Shown here: positions 49,045 to 61,914 of the stretch, piece after piece
Numbering within the stretch: the stretch's first letter is position 1
Layout of the letters: each line of letters starts with the position of its first letter
Assembly: GCA_944548615.1 (NCBI GenBank)
Contig: OX155952.1
Coordinates: 23,965,417-24,029,416, forward strand
DNA from: Micropterix aruncella
Lineage: Eukaryota; Arthropoda; Insecta; Lepidoptera; Micropterigidae
DNA: 64,000 nucleotides
Reading direction: 5' to 3'
The notes under the pieces: generated by a model
What the model saw: the letters and a program-made list of their open reading frames with translations, nothing else
Told to the model about the DNA's origin: nothing
Database searches by the model: none
Translations under genes and position numbers: made by a program

Positions 49045-49617
49045 TGTTGTCAAAAAACCGGGACCTTTTATGATTTCAAATATATTTATTATCATTAGTT
49101 TGATAAGATATATTTGATGTCAGCGTCAAAATTTACCTCGTCATTTCTTGTCGTATGTAAAATAGGTATTGATTACACTAGTAAAATTTTAACCCTTCAC
49201 ACGTGAGACGTAATTCTTCGTAACTCTTCACATGTGAGACTAAAAATACTTTTCTGATTGTGACTTTGACTGCTTTAATTGATAATTTACAAAATTACAT
49301 TTCTTGCGACTCAACTTCTTCTTCAATATATTATATTTAATTGTCATTCTACAATTTATGAAAAAACCCGCGAAATTGAAAATACCGCTAATATTTATGT
49401 ATGGGAATTTATATTTTAAGGTGGTTGTGCCCTATTTTAATTGTATGCATCAAATTCCTTATCAGCTCTCTCGTATCTGCTTATCTGATTAGCTTATTAA
49501 ATATTAAATATAGCAAAAAAAATCTTCATTATCTATAACATTCTCAATTTAGTTTTATTATATTTCTAAGAGAAAGAACTCGTGTAGAATTAGATTTTTT
49601 CGAATAAGTGAATCGCT
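49045..49617 (+). promoter_or_regulatory. Upstream region of gene 4 (type B)
   Basis: It is paralogous to 35860-36638. TATC/GATA cores (CTTATCAGC, TATCTGCTTATCTGATTAGC) at about 49458-49492, TCTTCATTATCT, and a TTTAGTTTTATTAT initiator-like element near 49550 are kept. No TATA box at a fixed distance is obvious. Confidence 0.4.
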
Positions 49618-52600
49618 ATGATTGACAATGGCACGTCTAAAACATCAAAAGTTCTCGTCCCCCCAGATGGAGGATATGGTTGGGTTGTTGTTTTAGGCAC
49701 TGCATTAATAGGAGTAAGGCAAGTTATTAACTCGAAATTTTAAATAAAAAAATAATTACCGATATTTCGAACTTAAGGTATTCCATTTGCCGTTCATCAT
49801 AATATTCGCAACCGTCTACGGACCGATAATCAAGGACATGGGACATGGCACAAGCGGCACGTCCTTAGTTAGCAACGTTGGTTTCCTATCGGAGAGTTTA
49901 TTTGGTATATTCAGCGCTCAAATAATCAAGAAAAGATCTTGCAGGACAACTGCGTTAATAGGATGCTGTTTAGCCACGACTGGATACATTTTGACAATGT
50001 TTTCCACACAGTTATGGCATATAGTTGTCCTGTATGGTATAATTAGAGGTAAGATAATACATTATTAAGTAAAATTATTAAATTAATAAGTAATGATATA
50101 AAATTAAGCCTAATGGTTTATTACGGGAAACAAAATCAAAGGCGTAGGTACTTACGTATAATTCAAAGATAAGCCTAAGAAAGTTGATACTCTTCGAATG
50201 CTTAATGCTATACTGAATGTGCGGATGCTACAGCATACTCAATTTAAACAAAAGAATAATTAAAATTTAAGATACACTGACGCATCTGCCGACTTATTCA
50301 TTTTAGTAAACTCCAACTCTTCTTTTCTCTGTCCAAAGTTCTGCCTGATTATTGACATTGAAATCTCATGTAGTGGGTAGCAATTTCCTAAGCTATATTT
50401 CCATATATATGGTATATTCCATAGTCTGTTGTTTTTGTTTATTTTGTTTATATTTTTTTGGTTTTTGAGTCTGTTTGATTTTGATTTTATAATTGATCCG
50501 AAGGTGCCTTGCAAAGTATAAAAAAGTATATGTACACGTAATGAAGTTGTGAATAACTTCTAGAAAATTTAAAAGGACTTACCAATACCAAAGTATGTAC
50601 TTTTTGGAATTAATAAAATATGACTACGACATATCGATAAGTAATCTTTACGAAATGCTAGTCGGCTTTTTTGTCAAGTAGCCTTTATTAATTTTATTTT
50701 ATTTCATGCATTCTATTTTGATTTTATTTCCATTAAAATATTTATTTTTCATGTTTACGACATACTTATACATAATATTAATGAATAATTGTGTAGGAGA
50801 CAGATTATCCGCATAAGTAGGTCTACGATACCTATCATGGGATGGTTTTTTTGACTTTGGTCTCGGCGACCTGCCTTTTCTGTATAATTAATATACTTGC
50901 CTATTTATTTTATATTTATTAGGGAAAAAGTTGGTTATAACTCTTAATAATATCAATAAATATAATTTACTTGTTTAAATTGCATTAATTATTTAATTTG
51001 TTTAACCAACCGTATTGATCATATTTAATTATCATAATGTATAATAACTAATTCACATTATTCTAAGATTATTACATATTCATATAATTGTAATGTTTTG
51101 TTAACTATTAGTTATATCATAATATTTTGTAATTTATAAGTATATTATAAAATGTTTATAAATTAGGTATTAACTTGGTATTTACATAAAATACCAATGT
51201 AACGCATATCGTTAGTATGGTAATAATATATACATACACATAAAATATGTAATTAGTTAAACACCCTCCTTGGTACGTAAATAATCACATATATAAAATT
51301 TTAATAATAATAATATATTTTCTAAATACTTAGACATAATAATTTAGCACCGATCAACAATGCACCGAGTTAAGACGGGATAACATTGAGCCTTATTAAT
51401 ATCTAACAAGAAAAAAAAATCATTTCATCCATCTGAAATTATCGTTTTAAATATATTAAATATGCTTTTAAAATATATTAATTTTATTTTAGGAATTGGC
51501 TTAAGTATGATAACTTCCTCATGCTTCGTAATAGTGAATTCCTATTTTACTACGAAAAAGGGTAAGGCTGTTGGAATATATTTCAGTGGACCAGTTTTAG
51601 GCCAAGTAATGGCGATTCATGTCGCTAGATATCTAATAGATGAATATTCATATCGTGGAGCAATTTTGATCTTAGGAGGACTTACAATGAATTCAGTGAG
51701 TTACAACTTATTATTAATATTAATATAGTAATATTCCTACATCATGGTGTTATTCATATTTAAAGATTGGTGAAAAATGAAATTTAAAATTTGCATAGGT
51801 ACTGTTAAATAAATACTGTGAATTGTTCATTTAGGAACTCCATGCTTAACCCCTCAAATGAATGGCGATTAGCTCGGGTTGCCTACGGCAAAATGTATAT
51901 AAATTTATATTTACATTTACATTTACATTTACATAGAGCGGGGTTTACTATAGAGCTATAGCATTACTATAGAGCGGATTACTATAAAGCGGCGCACATT
52001 TACATTTATATTTATATGTATATAAATTTATATACATTTTGTATACATTTTGCCAAGGCATCCCTTAAGGGACGCCTAACATTTGAGGGGTTAAGCCATT
52101 TGAATAGAAAATCTGTAGTTGGTTAGCAATATATTATGTAATTGTCGCGTGGAACTTTGTTGCAGCGATTGATAGCTGTTTAGTTTCCAGCTATTGGTTA
52201 GGTTTCAAATCGTATTCAAATCGTAGTACTGTGCTAACCAATCTCATGTGCTATATATTTTATTTTATTTTATTTTATTTCACGGATCGAATCGATACAA
52301 AAACATTTGTAAAGCGATTAAATTTCACTTCTTTCACTAAGCCCAGCTCCTCTGAGGAATCCTTAAAAGCCCACAAGTTAATGTCATTGGAGAGCCGTAG
52401 AGTCTTGATCGATGCCGTACTCTTGCATGGTTGGTAAATAATTCCATCGATGCGAACGCGATTTTGGAGCGCATTGAATTTTATGTTCCTCCCCTCCCTG
52501 TTCGATCGCATCGACTATTTCATCTCCCTGTGGTGAAAACCAACGCATCTCAAAATGCATTTCTATACAGAGCGTGTCATAGATATAATACAGACTTTAT

Positions 52601-54388
52601 AAGTGTGAACATATTACACTCATCAAAAACCTCTTATAAGAACTCAATAAAAAAAAACTACAGTCTATCTAGATGATCACAAAACATTTATTCATATTAT
52701 ATTTCATTTAATTTAATTCAAGGACATAATTTTATCTCAAGTATATTCATTAAAATACCTATATATCATACCTAAAATTAAATATAAATATATTTATATA
52801 CATACATAATATATTTTAATTTATTTTGTCTCCCCCCTTCACCTCACTTCCCATCCTGATTCCCCCCATTCTCAAGCGGCAACAATATAAAATTATATTG
52901 CGTTCATTTTGTATACTTTATATTCGGAATCATATTAATGTATTTTTGTCACTTTTAAATAGGTTTTTATTGCATTGTATGTAGTTCTGTTTGGTTCCAG
53001 AATAAAATAAAATAAAATAAAATAAAATAAATAAATATAATCAATGGAGTACGTATATTGCATCCAATTGGGCCTATTTTAAAGGTCACAAAATATGTTT
53101 TGATGTTTAAGCTCATATTTTGTGTTTTATTGAACAATTTCCGGTATTTATCTGGCGTAAAGTACTGTTATACAATAATGTTTATAATATCACAAATGAA
53201 ACGAAAGGTACAAGGTAATTGAAAGAATATCATAGGTTTTTTCCGTAAAAAAATATCTTTAACTGATAATTTATCTCTAGGCTAACAACATATAATTACA
53301 TCTGTTTTCTAATTTCCTTAACATAATTGTGTACTAATATTTTCAGCTTATCGGAGCGTTGTTACTGCATCCAGTAGAATGGCATATGAAAAAGAAAAAG
53401 ACCGAAGAAGACTTACAAGATATAATAATGACCGAAATAACAACATCTAAACCACACACCAAAATTATGGACTGCGAGGAAAAACTTTTAACGCGCTCTA
53501 GTGAAACAATACCAGTATTACCATACGAAGAAAAAAATAAAAAAAATAAAAATAATGTTTTATCTTCAATAGCATCATCGCTGGATTTAAATTTGCTAAA
53601 AGACTTAAAATTCGTTTCTGTTATGATCGGAAATTCCTTGGCGTATGCTTCGGTATTGAACTTTACTTTGATGTCGCCACTTATATTAAAAGTAATATAT
53701 TTGTTTTGATTTGGCGAGCTAAAAGATTGTATAAAATTGCTAAATTGCTAAAAGTATTAATTTTGGGAAAATACATGCTTCTTAATGACATTTTCAGGAT
53801 ATGCTAAAGTTTGACCCTCAAACAATATCGATCGTGTTATCAATTTTTCCTGCGTCAGATATCCTGAGTCGACTTATTTTACCAACAATTACCGACAAAT
53901 TCAAAATCAGTTCATACTCTAGTGTAATGATTGGTTGTCTTATCATGATTATCGCTAGACAAGGTGAATACAAAAAAAAATCTTATTACCATAACACAGA
54001 ATATAACTTTCAAATTTACTCGTCTATTTTTTTTATTTCAGCCCTAATATACAAGCAGTCGGTCGCTTCTGTCATATTTCTCGTCATATTGAACTCATGT
54101 GGAAAAACGCTGATAATGATATTCGAGAAAATATCAGTATCAGACACATGCAGACCTGATCAAGTGACGGTTGCTCTCGGCTTACACCAGACTGTTAGAT
54201 CAATCATAATCCTGCCAGCTGGATACTTAGTCGGCTGGATTCGTGACTATAGCGGTGGTTTCATTTTGAGTATAACAGTTTTAAATTTAATGGTGCTAAC
54301 GGTAATTGCCATGTGGTTGCCGCCAATGTTATGGAATAAATGGAAAGAAAAAGGAAGTCATAAGGTCAAATTAGAAGTAAAAACATAA
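49618..54388 (+). CDS. SLC16-type transporter gene 4 (type B), intact
   Basis: A 475-aa monocarboxylate transporter-like MFS protein. Exons: 49618-49713, 49778-50048, 51493-51695, 53347-53691, 53798-53963, 54042-54388, all with GT/AG sites and the family phases. The helix-1 motif is VPPDGGYGWVVVL (Asp17). Exon 2 has GHGTSGTSLVSNVGFLSES. Exon 3 has YFTTKKGKAVGIYFSG; the following stretch reads VMAIHVARYL where the paralogs have VIMIHVASYL. Exon 4 starts LIGALLLHPVEWH and has a loop rich in Lys, Glu and Asn. Exon 5 has SDILSRLILP (Asp326, Arg330). Exon 6 has GWIRDYSGGFIL. Intron 3 carries a piggyBac-type MITE and a LINE fragment. AATAAA is at 54419. It is closest to gene 3 and to the 3' part of gene 1. 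Confidence 0.88.
50049..51492 (+). other. Intron 2 of gene 4
   Basis: This is AT-rich ancestral type B intron, with segments shared with gene 3 (37070-37300: AAACTCCAACTCTTC, TTATTGACATTGAAAT; 38700-38990) and with gene 1 (51290-51492). It lacks the R1 copy of gene 3. No exon is present. Confidence 0.5.
51850..52090. mobile_element. piggyBac-type MITE in intron 3 of gene 4
   Basis: A 241-bp element with terminal inverted repeats CCCCTCAAATG / CATTTGAGGGG is flanked on both sides by TTAA (51846-51849 and 52091-52094), the piggyBac target site. Inside are (TTTACA)n and ACTATAGAGC repeats, and outer AAATTTATAT arms fold on each other. Removing it restores CATGCTTAAGCCATT, matching introns of genes 1 and 3. 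There is no transposase. Confidence 0.75.
52258..53036 (+). pseudogene. 5'-truncated LINE fragment with (AAAAT)n tail
   Basis: Frames read KRLNFTSF, EESLKAHKLMSLESRRVLID and, after a +1/-1 shift near 52430, ERIEFYVPPLPVRSHRLFHL and NAFLYRACHRYNTDF. This is the C-terminal end of a Jockey/CR1-type ORF2. A non-coding 3' part ends in repeated AAAAT units. Gene 1 and gene 3 introns read uninterrupted across this point (CTATATAATCAATGG-like), so the insertion is specific to gene 4. Confidence 0.7.
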
Positions 54389-54454
54389 ATTTAATTATTT
54401 ATACATTCAATTTTAATTAATAAATGTGTTGTCAGCTAGAATAATATGAATTCA

Positions 54455-54620
54455 AATTCAAATTCAAAATTCTTTATTAAATTTGTAGTGTTACATATAT
54501 TTTTAAATTCAAAGCCATCCTAACTAGGCCTCGCCTGTACTAAGGTAGGCTTAATATAAAAGAAGGTAGAGTGGTTTTCGTAACTTGCTGTATTGTATTT
54601 GTATATTATTATGTTAAATT
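54455..54620 (-). repeat. LINE 3' end, minus orientation, downstream of gene 4
   Basis: It begins with TTCAAATTCAAATTCAAAATTC and includes TCCTAACTAGGCCTCGCCTG and ACTAAGGTAGGCTTA, the 3'-UTR signature of the LINE family at 9750-10045. Confidence 0.5.
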
Positions 54621-54789
54621 TAAGAAGATAGATATGTCTCCAAAATAATAAAGCGTAATTATATTAAATTTAAGTATATACATTTAAATATACACATACA
54701 TATATAAATAAATATATACTTTATAGATAAATATATAATAATACATTTTATTTTATTTTTTATTTTATTTTATTTTTATTTCTGACCAG

Positions 54790-55429
54790 CTCTGTAATAT
54801 CCTCGCTGAGAATCATGAGATATCATGAGAATTGTTACTAAGTTTCATATTTTGGCTGTATGTCCTTATCATGGAATATCTAATTACAGTTCTACCCCTA
54901 GACAATAATTATAGTTCTACCTTTACCTCTAGACATCATTACATCATTAGGATGGTGATACAAAGATGGAGTCTGATGCCATGCAAAGAAGTATTGAGCG
55001 GCAAATATTGCTTATACATATTTAGTCCACTAGAGTAGCTAACTGTAAGATTAGGCCCTGTGGACCTAATCACAAAATTTATGATTGAATCGCGAGTGCC
55101 GCGCCCCGTGGCCGTCGGCGGTCCACGGGCGCGGTCGGCGCAGCCGGTATTGAAACGCAGTGTGTGCTCCGTAAGAAGGTTTATTACGAACTGGTTGAGC
55201 AAACCGTCTGTCCACTCTGTCTGCGTGTACTTGCGCTGGCAACATTATCTGCCGTTGTAAATGGCAACATTTTCTGCCTTTGCGAATGGCAACATTGTTT
55301 AGCGGGCCAGTCTCTGAGGTTTACAAACTGTTGTGGTGAAGACGCCACATAACTGTCATAAAGATAAAGGGTAAGGCAACGATTCATATATTGTAAATCA
55401 ATTACTGAAGTCATTTTTTGATTTATAAA
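54790..55429 (+). other. Duplicated 3' flank of gene 4 plus GC-rich insert
   Basis: The block to about 55048 matches the gene 1 and gene 3 flanks. The following 55050-55360 is GC-rich and holds three ~25-bp tandem units around GGCAACATT(A/T)TCTGCC (55238-55300). It is absent from the paralogs, so probably inserted. Confidence 0.5.
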
Positions 55430-57305
55430 AGCTTAAAGGAGAAGACTCTATGGAATAACATAGGTAGCAATACTCATAGAAGTGCTAGCATACTTAAATC
55501 TCGAAATATTAGATTAGAGACTTGAAATTCGGTACACAAATGCGGTACACAATACTTGAAAATCGTAGTGCTGAAACCACTTTGCATTTTTTTTGTTAAA
55601 TATTGGTAAATTTCAATTTAAATAACACGGAAATATTGTTTCGCTATTATTTCATGAATGATATTACTTAAAATGGTAAAGGCCGGAATTTATGCGAACT
55701 AGCATGTTTTCAGTAAATTGTAATCCTTAAAACTTGAGAACCAATATAATTTTGAAATATACACGAATATGTAGACTTACTTCAATAGTATATTTTATCC
55801 TTACATATTTTCTTGACATCTCAGGGAAAAATTTTATATTAGCAGTTTTTTACAGTTTCTTCCTGTTGGCCCCTTTATAATCACCCGTTTTTTTCTTATA
55901 ACTAGAAAACCATTGAACACAAATAATTGTAAAATTTAATTTTTGATTCTCTGTTATTGATTTCGGGATGGAAATTCATAAAAATGCATGTTATCGCTTT
56001 AGCTCTGGCAATATTCAAATTCGAAATTTTGAAATTAGCAACTTTTTATCCGAGTTATCTGGCATTATTAATGGTATCTCAATGTTGACCTCGTTTAGCC
56101 TATTGTCGAGGACAAACAGAAATCTTCATCAGCCTAGTGGATTTCGCTGGAGCAAGGCCATTGGAAATCTGGTGGAGTATGGTAATATCTGGCGAGTATG
56201 GTTGGTGACGAAGAGTCTTCAGTCGCAAGCGTCTTCAGTTGGTGACGAAAATTCACCAGAGCGATTCAGAAGATTCGCCTCACCCTCAGAGTACAATCCT
56301 AATTTTTATATTAACTATACTAATCTTTACATAGTCTCTAAGCGCACCGTGTAGCGGAGACATTCGCCAGATTTAATGGCCACCCTAAGTTACAAAAAGC
56401 AATCTTCATCAGCCTAGTTTCGCTGGAGCAAGGCCAGCGGAAATCCGGCGGAGTTTGGTTGGTGACGAAGAGTCTTCAGTCGCAAGCGTCTTCAGTTGGT
56501 GACGAAGATTCACCAGAGCGATTCAGAAGATTCGCCACACCCTCAGACTACAACACCAATTATTATATTACCTATAATACTCTTTACATAGTCTCTAAGC
56601 GGAGACATTCGCCAGATTTAATGGCCACCCTAAGTTATAAAAAAAACGGGTATATTACCCGGCACTTTCATGGCAAGTAGCCTGGGACTGTTCCACCCGA
56701 ATATCCCCCCCCTATTCGATAGTGAATGTGTTTCCTTACGAGACTCTATATATACTGAGTATTTGGGTATCTATTATAAAGCATTCTAGATAAGGTAGGG
56801 TAGCAGCCACAGAAGAAAAAGAATACCGGAAGAAGAAGAATATTTTCGTCCGATTTTTTTCGTGCGTACCTGAGTACTTAGGTATCTATTAGAGCACTTT
56901 AGATAAGGCGTGATAACAACCTACAGTAGTAGAAGAATATCGGAAGAAGAATATTTATATATCCTTAGCACTCTAGATAAGGCGGGATAGGACCCCCTTC
57001 TCCCTTTCATCCCCCCCCCCCCCCCTCCCCCCGATAGCGATTTATTATGATAGCAAATGTAGTATATTTGTAGTATTTCCGTGTTATTAAAATTGCAATT
57101 TACCAATATCTGAAAAAAAATACAATGTGGTTTCAGTCCTACGATTTTCAAGTATCTAAGTAGGTACTGCATTTGTGTACCGAATTTCAAGTCGCTAAGT
57201 CTAATATTTCGATATTTAAGTATGCTAGCACTTCTAAGAGTATTGCTACCTATGTTATTCCATATAGTTTTTTCCTTTAATCTTTTATAAATCAAAATAT
57301 GACTT
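55430..57305. repeat. Inverted duplication of the gene 4 flank
   Basis: 55430-55600 (AACATAGGTAGCAATACTCATAGAAGTGCTAGC, then the rest of the arm) recurs reverse-complemented at 57125-57305. Between the arms are a direct ~256-bp tandem duplication (56129-56398 and 56399-56650) and three ~110-bp units around CTAGATAAGGCG (56780-57000), with a C-run at 57010. The open frames across the tandem pair differ mostly by amino-acid-changing substitutions, so coding use is unlikely. Confidence 0.55.
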
Positions 57306-57309
57306 TGTA

Positions 57310-57845
57310 GAATAATTGTCTGACTGAAGGGGTCTGGAGACAATGAAAATACACTGTTTCCTAAGCAGCGGGGGTGGATATTGACCTGTTGTCATGCCCT
57401 TTAAGTTGACCTTGGGGCACTCGATCCCGTGTGGCACTACCGGCAAAGAACGCCCAGGTCCGCAATAAGTTCTAACTGAATTACCGCTGTAATACAACAG
57501 GTAGAGGTCGCGTAAGCGACTTCGGACTCGTAACCAGTCGGGAGGACGGAGGTATCCTGAAGCTTAATTCCAGACGGAGATATCCTGCTAAAACTGGTAG
57601 TTAGGGGGCAAGGCTGCCCGCTGGTTACCTTTCCCGGTGCCTCACCGTAAGGCGTCGGTCTCTAAATGGTTTTTGGTGAACTAGACAGTAGATTGTTTTG
57701 TCCCCAAGTCTTCTACGCTTATCCCACGGCTGAAAGAACTATCCATGTCGTTATACCAGCCTGGGGTGACGGGTTCGCCGGTTGTAGTCGACACCGCCCT
57801 ACTACTACTACTTTAATCTATTGCCTACTGCTACAGTGCAGTGAC
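57310..57845 (+). repeat. R1 repeat, copy 4
   Basis: It lacks the 5' third and starts near the CAGCGGGGGTGGAT block. Its 3' end is the cleanest of the family: GACGGGTTCGCCGGTTGTAG, then GACACCGCCC and a short (CTA)n. It then shares a further CTACAGTGCAGTGACCA tail with copy 3. Confidence 0.6.
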
Positions 57846-59460
57846 CAAAAATAAAGAAGTCATTTATAAAGAAGCTCTTCGATAAGCTAAATCATCTTCT
57901 CTATACCTTCTTTGAGAAATATATCGAAATGCTTCAATACACATAAATGCTGTGCTATTCGTGCTCAGAAGGCTCTCTGCCTCTTATATTAAAATCTACT
58001 CTTCATCATCCATTAAGGGCAGTGTAAATATATTGGTATATCCTCTGATTTATCTAACATCTTTTTTGTGCAATGCTTTATACATCAGAGGAAAAAAAAT
58101 CATAAATACAAAAAAAAACATCAACACAAAGATTTTGACGAGGGTGAATCCGCGGCTATAGCTTGTTATATACGTGTATATGTATTTTAATAGGAAAAAA
58201 AGTTTTCAAATTCTTTTACAGAACGGGTAAGGTAAGGGACTTATTTAACTTATCTACTTTATCTATTCTTCTTCTTAAGGTGCCATCTCCTATCGGAGGT
58301 CGGCGGTCATTATGGCCACTTGGACCCGTGATGTTGCGGCGCGAAAGAACTCGGTGGTGCTTTAGTTGAACCATACATGCTTTGAGCATTCCATGTCGCA
58401 ATCTTAATGCACATGCTCCTCACCTTTTGACCATCTAAGGTCTGCTGGGGATTGAGAGCCATGGTTTTATTGTAATCATAAGTAATGATTTTCCTGGGAA
58501 GGGGTTATGCGGTGGTTTTCCCTTTGCCTTCCGCATCGCTGTTTGTTACCGAGGTAATAATTGTGAACTTAACCCGTTGAGTATGATACGACCAATTCTG
58601 GTTGTGAAACAATTATCCGTTGAGTATGATACGACCAGATCTGGTTCCGCGTTTTTTTCACTTCTTTGACGTTCTCATATTTATTCATAATTATCTAATT
58701 GTTTTACAAAATGATATTTCAATATTCTATATTCGAAATTTCAATGCAATCATTGTGCAGTTGTTCTTTTTATGATTGGTGTAGTAGTTTCGTAGTTATA
58801 GTACTTTAAGTCGTTGTCGCCGAAAATCCTGCAAAAGAGACAGATGCATTCATGAAAATACCCATTTACTCCAAGGGTTAAACTGTACTGGTCTCCTTGA
58901 CCTCCACTCTTGGGTGTACTGCATGCGCAGCTGCCCACTGCAGGTATAGATGTGCTTATATACTGGCAGCACATATTCGCCATGACACACGGTAGTCATT
59001 GAACTTGTGTAGCATTTTTTAGGTACATAAGTCCTTACCACAAGACTACCCACTACGTTCTGGTAACCTTACCGCTATATGGTTGGGGGCTGTTTATTCA
59101 GTATATTCACAGCTAACTATCATATTTGATGGCCACTCACTATCTGCCATCTGTGACCCCGATGGTAGCCTACAGCTCAGACCGATAAGACCCATCGGGA
59201 CGCGTCCCGTGTTAACCGCGAGTGAATCCAGACTGTAGAATTGCACTATATTCACTAAATCTATTACTTAATTATTATTTATTATTGAGAAAATTTCAAA
59301 ACATATTGACACTTAAAATTAATTGACACTTAAAATGAATTAAATATGTTGACACTTAAAATGAACGAAAATTAATGTCTTAGTGCAAAACAGTCACAAC
59401 TTTAAAAACATGTCAACGTAATTAAACTTTATCTATAGATTATCAAATTATACCTTGGCG
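57846..59460. other. Gene-poor stretch
   Basis: A 44-bp near-direct repeat (CCGTTGAGTATGATACGACCA) occurs at about 58573 and 58618. The minus-strand frames at 58216-58401 and 58750-59053 have no recognisable domain. A CTATCGGAGGTCGGCGGTCA-type segment (58289) looks like interspersed repeat DNA. Confidence 0.3.
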
Positions 59461-59786
59461 CTTTCTCCCCAGTAAAACCTCGAATTAGTTCACTGTTGAT
59501 AGTCGCTATAGCAACGAATTCGCATGAGTTCAATTACAAAAGCTGGCATATGAAACTTGTTTAACGAGTCACTGACTCGACTGATCAGCTCGTATACGGT
59601 AACACCTGATAATTATCTGTGCATATGTATAACTATAAGTACCGATGTCCAGGAAATCGCGTGAGCTGTATGTGTAAGATAAGCGGTTTAAATATAAACA
59701 ATCCCTAACCAATAGGGATTCGTTTCCGCCATCTGTACTATATTAATATCAAAGTATTTTTTCCGCTCTAAAAATAGGACGTTCCA

Positions 59787-60026
59787 GTCGGCAGTTCAAT
59801 AAGCGACGTTGGCGAGAAATGTCGTAGCTTCTATGAGTACAGTTATTATGTGCGCACACTGATTAAACACAATGACATTTCATCTATGAAGAGTACAGAC
59901 GTCGATTCGTTTCGTTTTTATTGGGTGTAGTGAATTGTTGTGCGCGGTTTGATCACTCTTCTTTGTTACGAAATTGCGTTAAATTACATTGGTGTGTGTT
60001 GTTTCTATATTTTTGTTCCATTTTGA
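59787..60026 (+). other. Possible non-coding 5' exon
   Basis: CAGTCGGCAGTTCAAT provides an initiator-like start. The segment is less AT-rich than its surroundings and ends TTTTGAG followed by GTATGTTTTT, a good donor. It has no long frame. It might splice to a downstream exon such as 63118-63132. This is an inference from composition and one splice site only. Confidence 0.25.
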
Positions 60027-61244
60027 GGTATGTTTTTATATTATTCTTATAACAAATATAGTCGAATTTTCAATATTAGAAACTATTGCTGGAGTTGCGT
60101 AATAATATGATATGAACATTCTATGCATGCTTGATTAGTAATCAATGACAGACTTCTTTGGCGATTACCAATTGATTTTGAAAATGCATTAAATAAATCT
60201 GAGACTGACAAAATTTATTCAGGTTTATTGTAAAATTATATATCATACAGAGTAATTGTGTAAATATGAGCCATATCGATTAAGGTTACTCCTGTATACT
60301 TAAAAACAGGAGTGACCTTTAAAAAACTGAATATTTGAACTGACCTTTAATGAACTGAATAAGTGCAAAACAGTCACAAGTTCAAAAACAAGTCTATTAT
60401 TATATATTAAACAAAAATATAGTATTCAGTTTTCAGTATTCAATTTATTCATTCAGAATATACAATAAAAGCATGAATTATGAAAGCTAATTATCGCATA
60501 TTATAATTCGTCAGTTGCTAGTAATATATTAATATGTAGATATAAAACTATTAAAGCACAAACATTAATTCGACAATAGCGTTGACTAAAATCGGCTTTA
60601 CACGGCAGACAAATAAAATAAAAAAAAATAAATAGAGCTGAATCTATGTACATGAGTATACATATAAAATAGATAATTATTATAATAATATTAATCATAT
60701 TAGGCACTTTATACAAAAAATAATCACACAATAGAAAGTATCAAAACAAAATTGGAAAAAACAACGTATGTATATGATCAGGTATGTTACGTTACACATT
60801 GTAATCTACATATTAAATATTAAATTCATAATGTTATTATTAAACATTAAAAACTAAAATGAGGTACCAGAAAGTTACATATTAATGCTATTCCCATTTG
60901 AAAGAATTGGCATGCTCACGCAGCTGTTAGTGTATAACATTAGTAATAATAATGATTTCCGCCGAATTGCGCAACCAAAAGAAGAAGAGGAAACATCTCG
61001 ATTACCTCAAAATAAACTCGAATACTTCCAGCTCCCCAATGTTCATTCATATAATATCCGAATTTCTGTCACATTTAATCACTAGTTTAGCCGTGGTCTA
61101 TGGTGTAATCAAATTTGGAAAAAAAATACCATTGGCCAATTTATTATCTACAATATTACTGTGAATCTTATTTGGAAATAAAGATTATTAGCGTGTAATA
61201 TGAAATCGAAGACTATCGCGGTTGATTGACATTATACATTGGAT
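60027..61244. other. AT-rich stretch without identified features
   Basis: Only short frames are present. An ACTTAAAATGAA / AACTGAATA-type short direct repeat appears between 59300 and 60370. No exon support. Confidence 0.3.
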
Positions 61245-61430
61245 AAAATGAACTTTACCGCGTGAAGTTTGTAGCAACCGACGTTTCGGCGAGTAGACTT
61301 CGGCGACATTGCAACTACCATTTTCCAGGGTAGACTGTCTAGTCTACTCTGAACAACATCGGCTAAAACGTCGCCGAAACGTCGGGTGCTTTAAACTTCA
61401 CGCGGTAATTCGTTTTACCCGATTTATAAT
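61245..61430. repeat. Short inverted repeat with CGCGTGAAGTTT arms
   Basis: TTTACCGCGTGAAGTTTG followed by CCGACGTTTCGGCGA (61257-61295) recurs reverse-complemented at 61373-61411. A single arm (GATTTTACCGCGTGAAGTTT) also lies at 48994-49013. The GCCGAAACGTCGG word resembles terminal-repeat sequence of Penelope-like elements, but the family is not certain. Confidence 0.5.
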
Positions 61431-61914
61431 ACCAGCGTGGTCGTAAAAATACTACAATTCGAAAATACAGCAGCGGCGCGCTATAGCCTACAATTAAAAT
61501 TAAGCAGATTTGATGTCGTCACATTTATAAAATTTCTTTAAGGAACAATTATTTCAAAATTTAAAAAAAAAATAGGCCTGAAGAAAAATTGATTCAGTCA
61601 GTTTTTAGTTATACCGAATCAAATACACTTGCAGTAACACCGATGTGAAAGTATGATTTTTCGTTTGTTTTTTTATTGTTTTTTTTTATAGGTATAAGAT
61701 TTACGTAGGAAAGAAAATGATGTACTTTTTCGCTTACATTATGCATATGGATAACGCATTATGCATATGCATTATGCATATGTCAGTCAAATCTTACTCG
61801 ATACCACCCTGTTTAAATGTAATAGACACTCGCATGCATAGATTTGTTCCTGGGATGAGATCTTCATTCCATCATAGTATAAACAGATTTCCCGATGTGC
61901 CAACAAAGTCCCCT

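Noticed and set aside
55968..56680. Two similar frames with SLQSQASSVGDE
   Set aside because: They come from a 256-bp direct duplication. Differences between the copies are mostly amino-acid changing, and both sit between inverted repeats, so a gene is unlikely.
58216..58401. Minus-strand frame that could be a LINE protein fragment
   Set aside because: The resemblance is only compositional, and no motif supports it.
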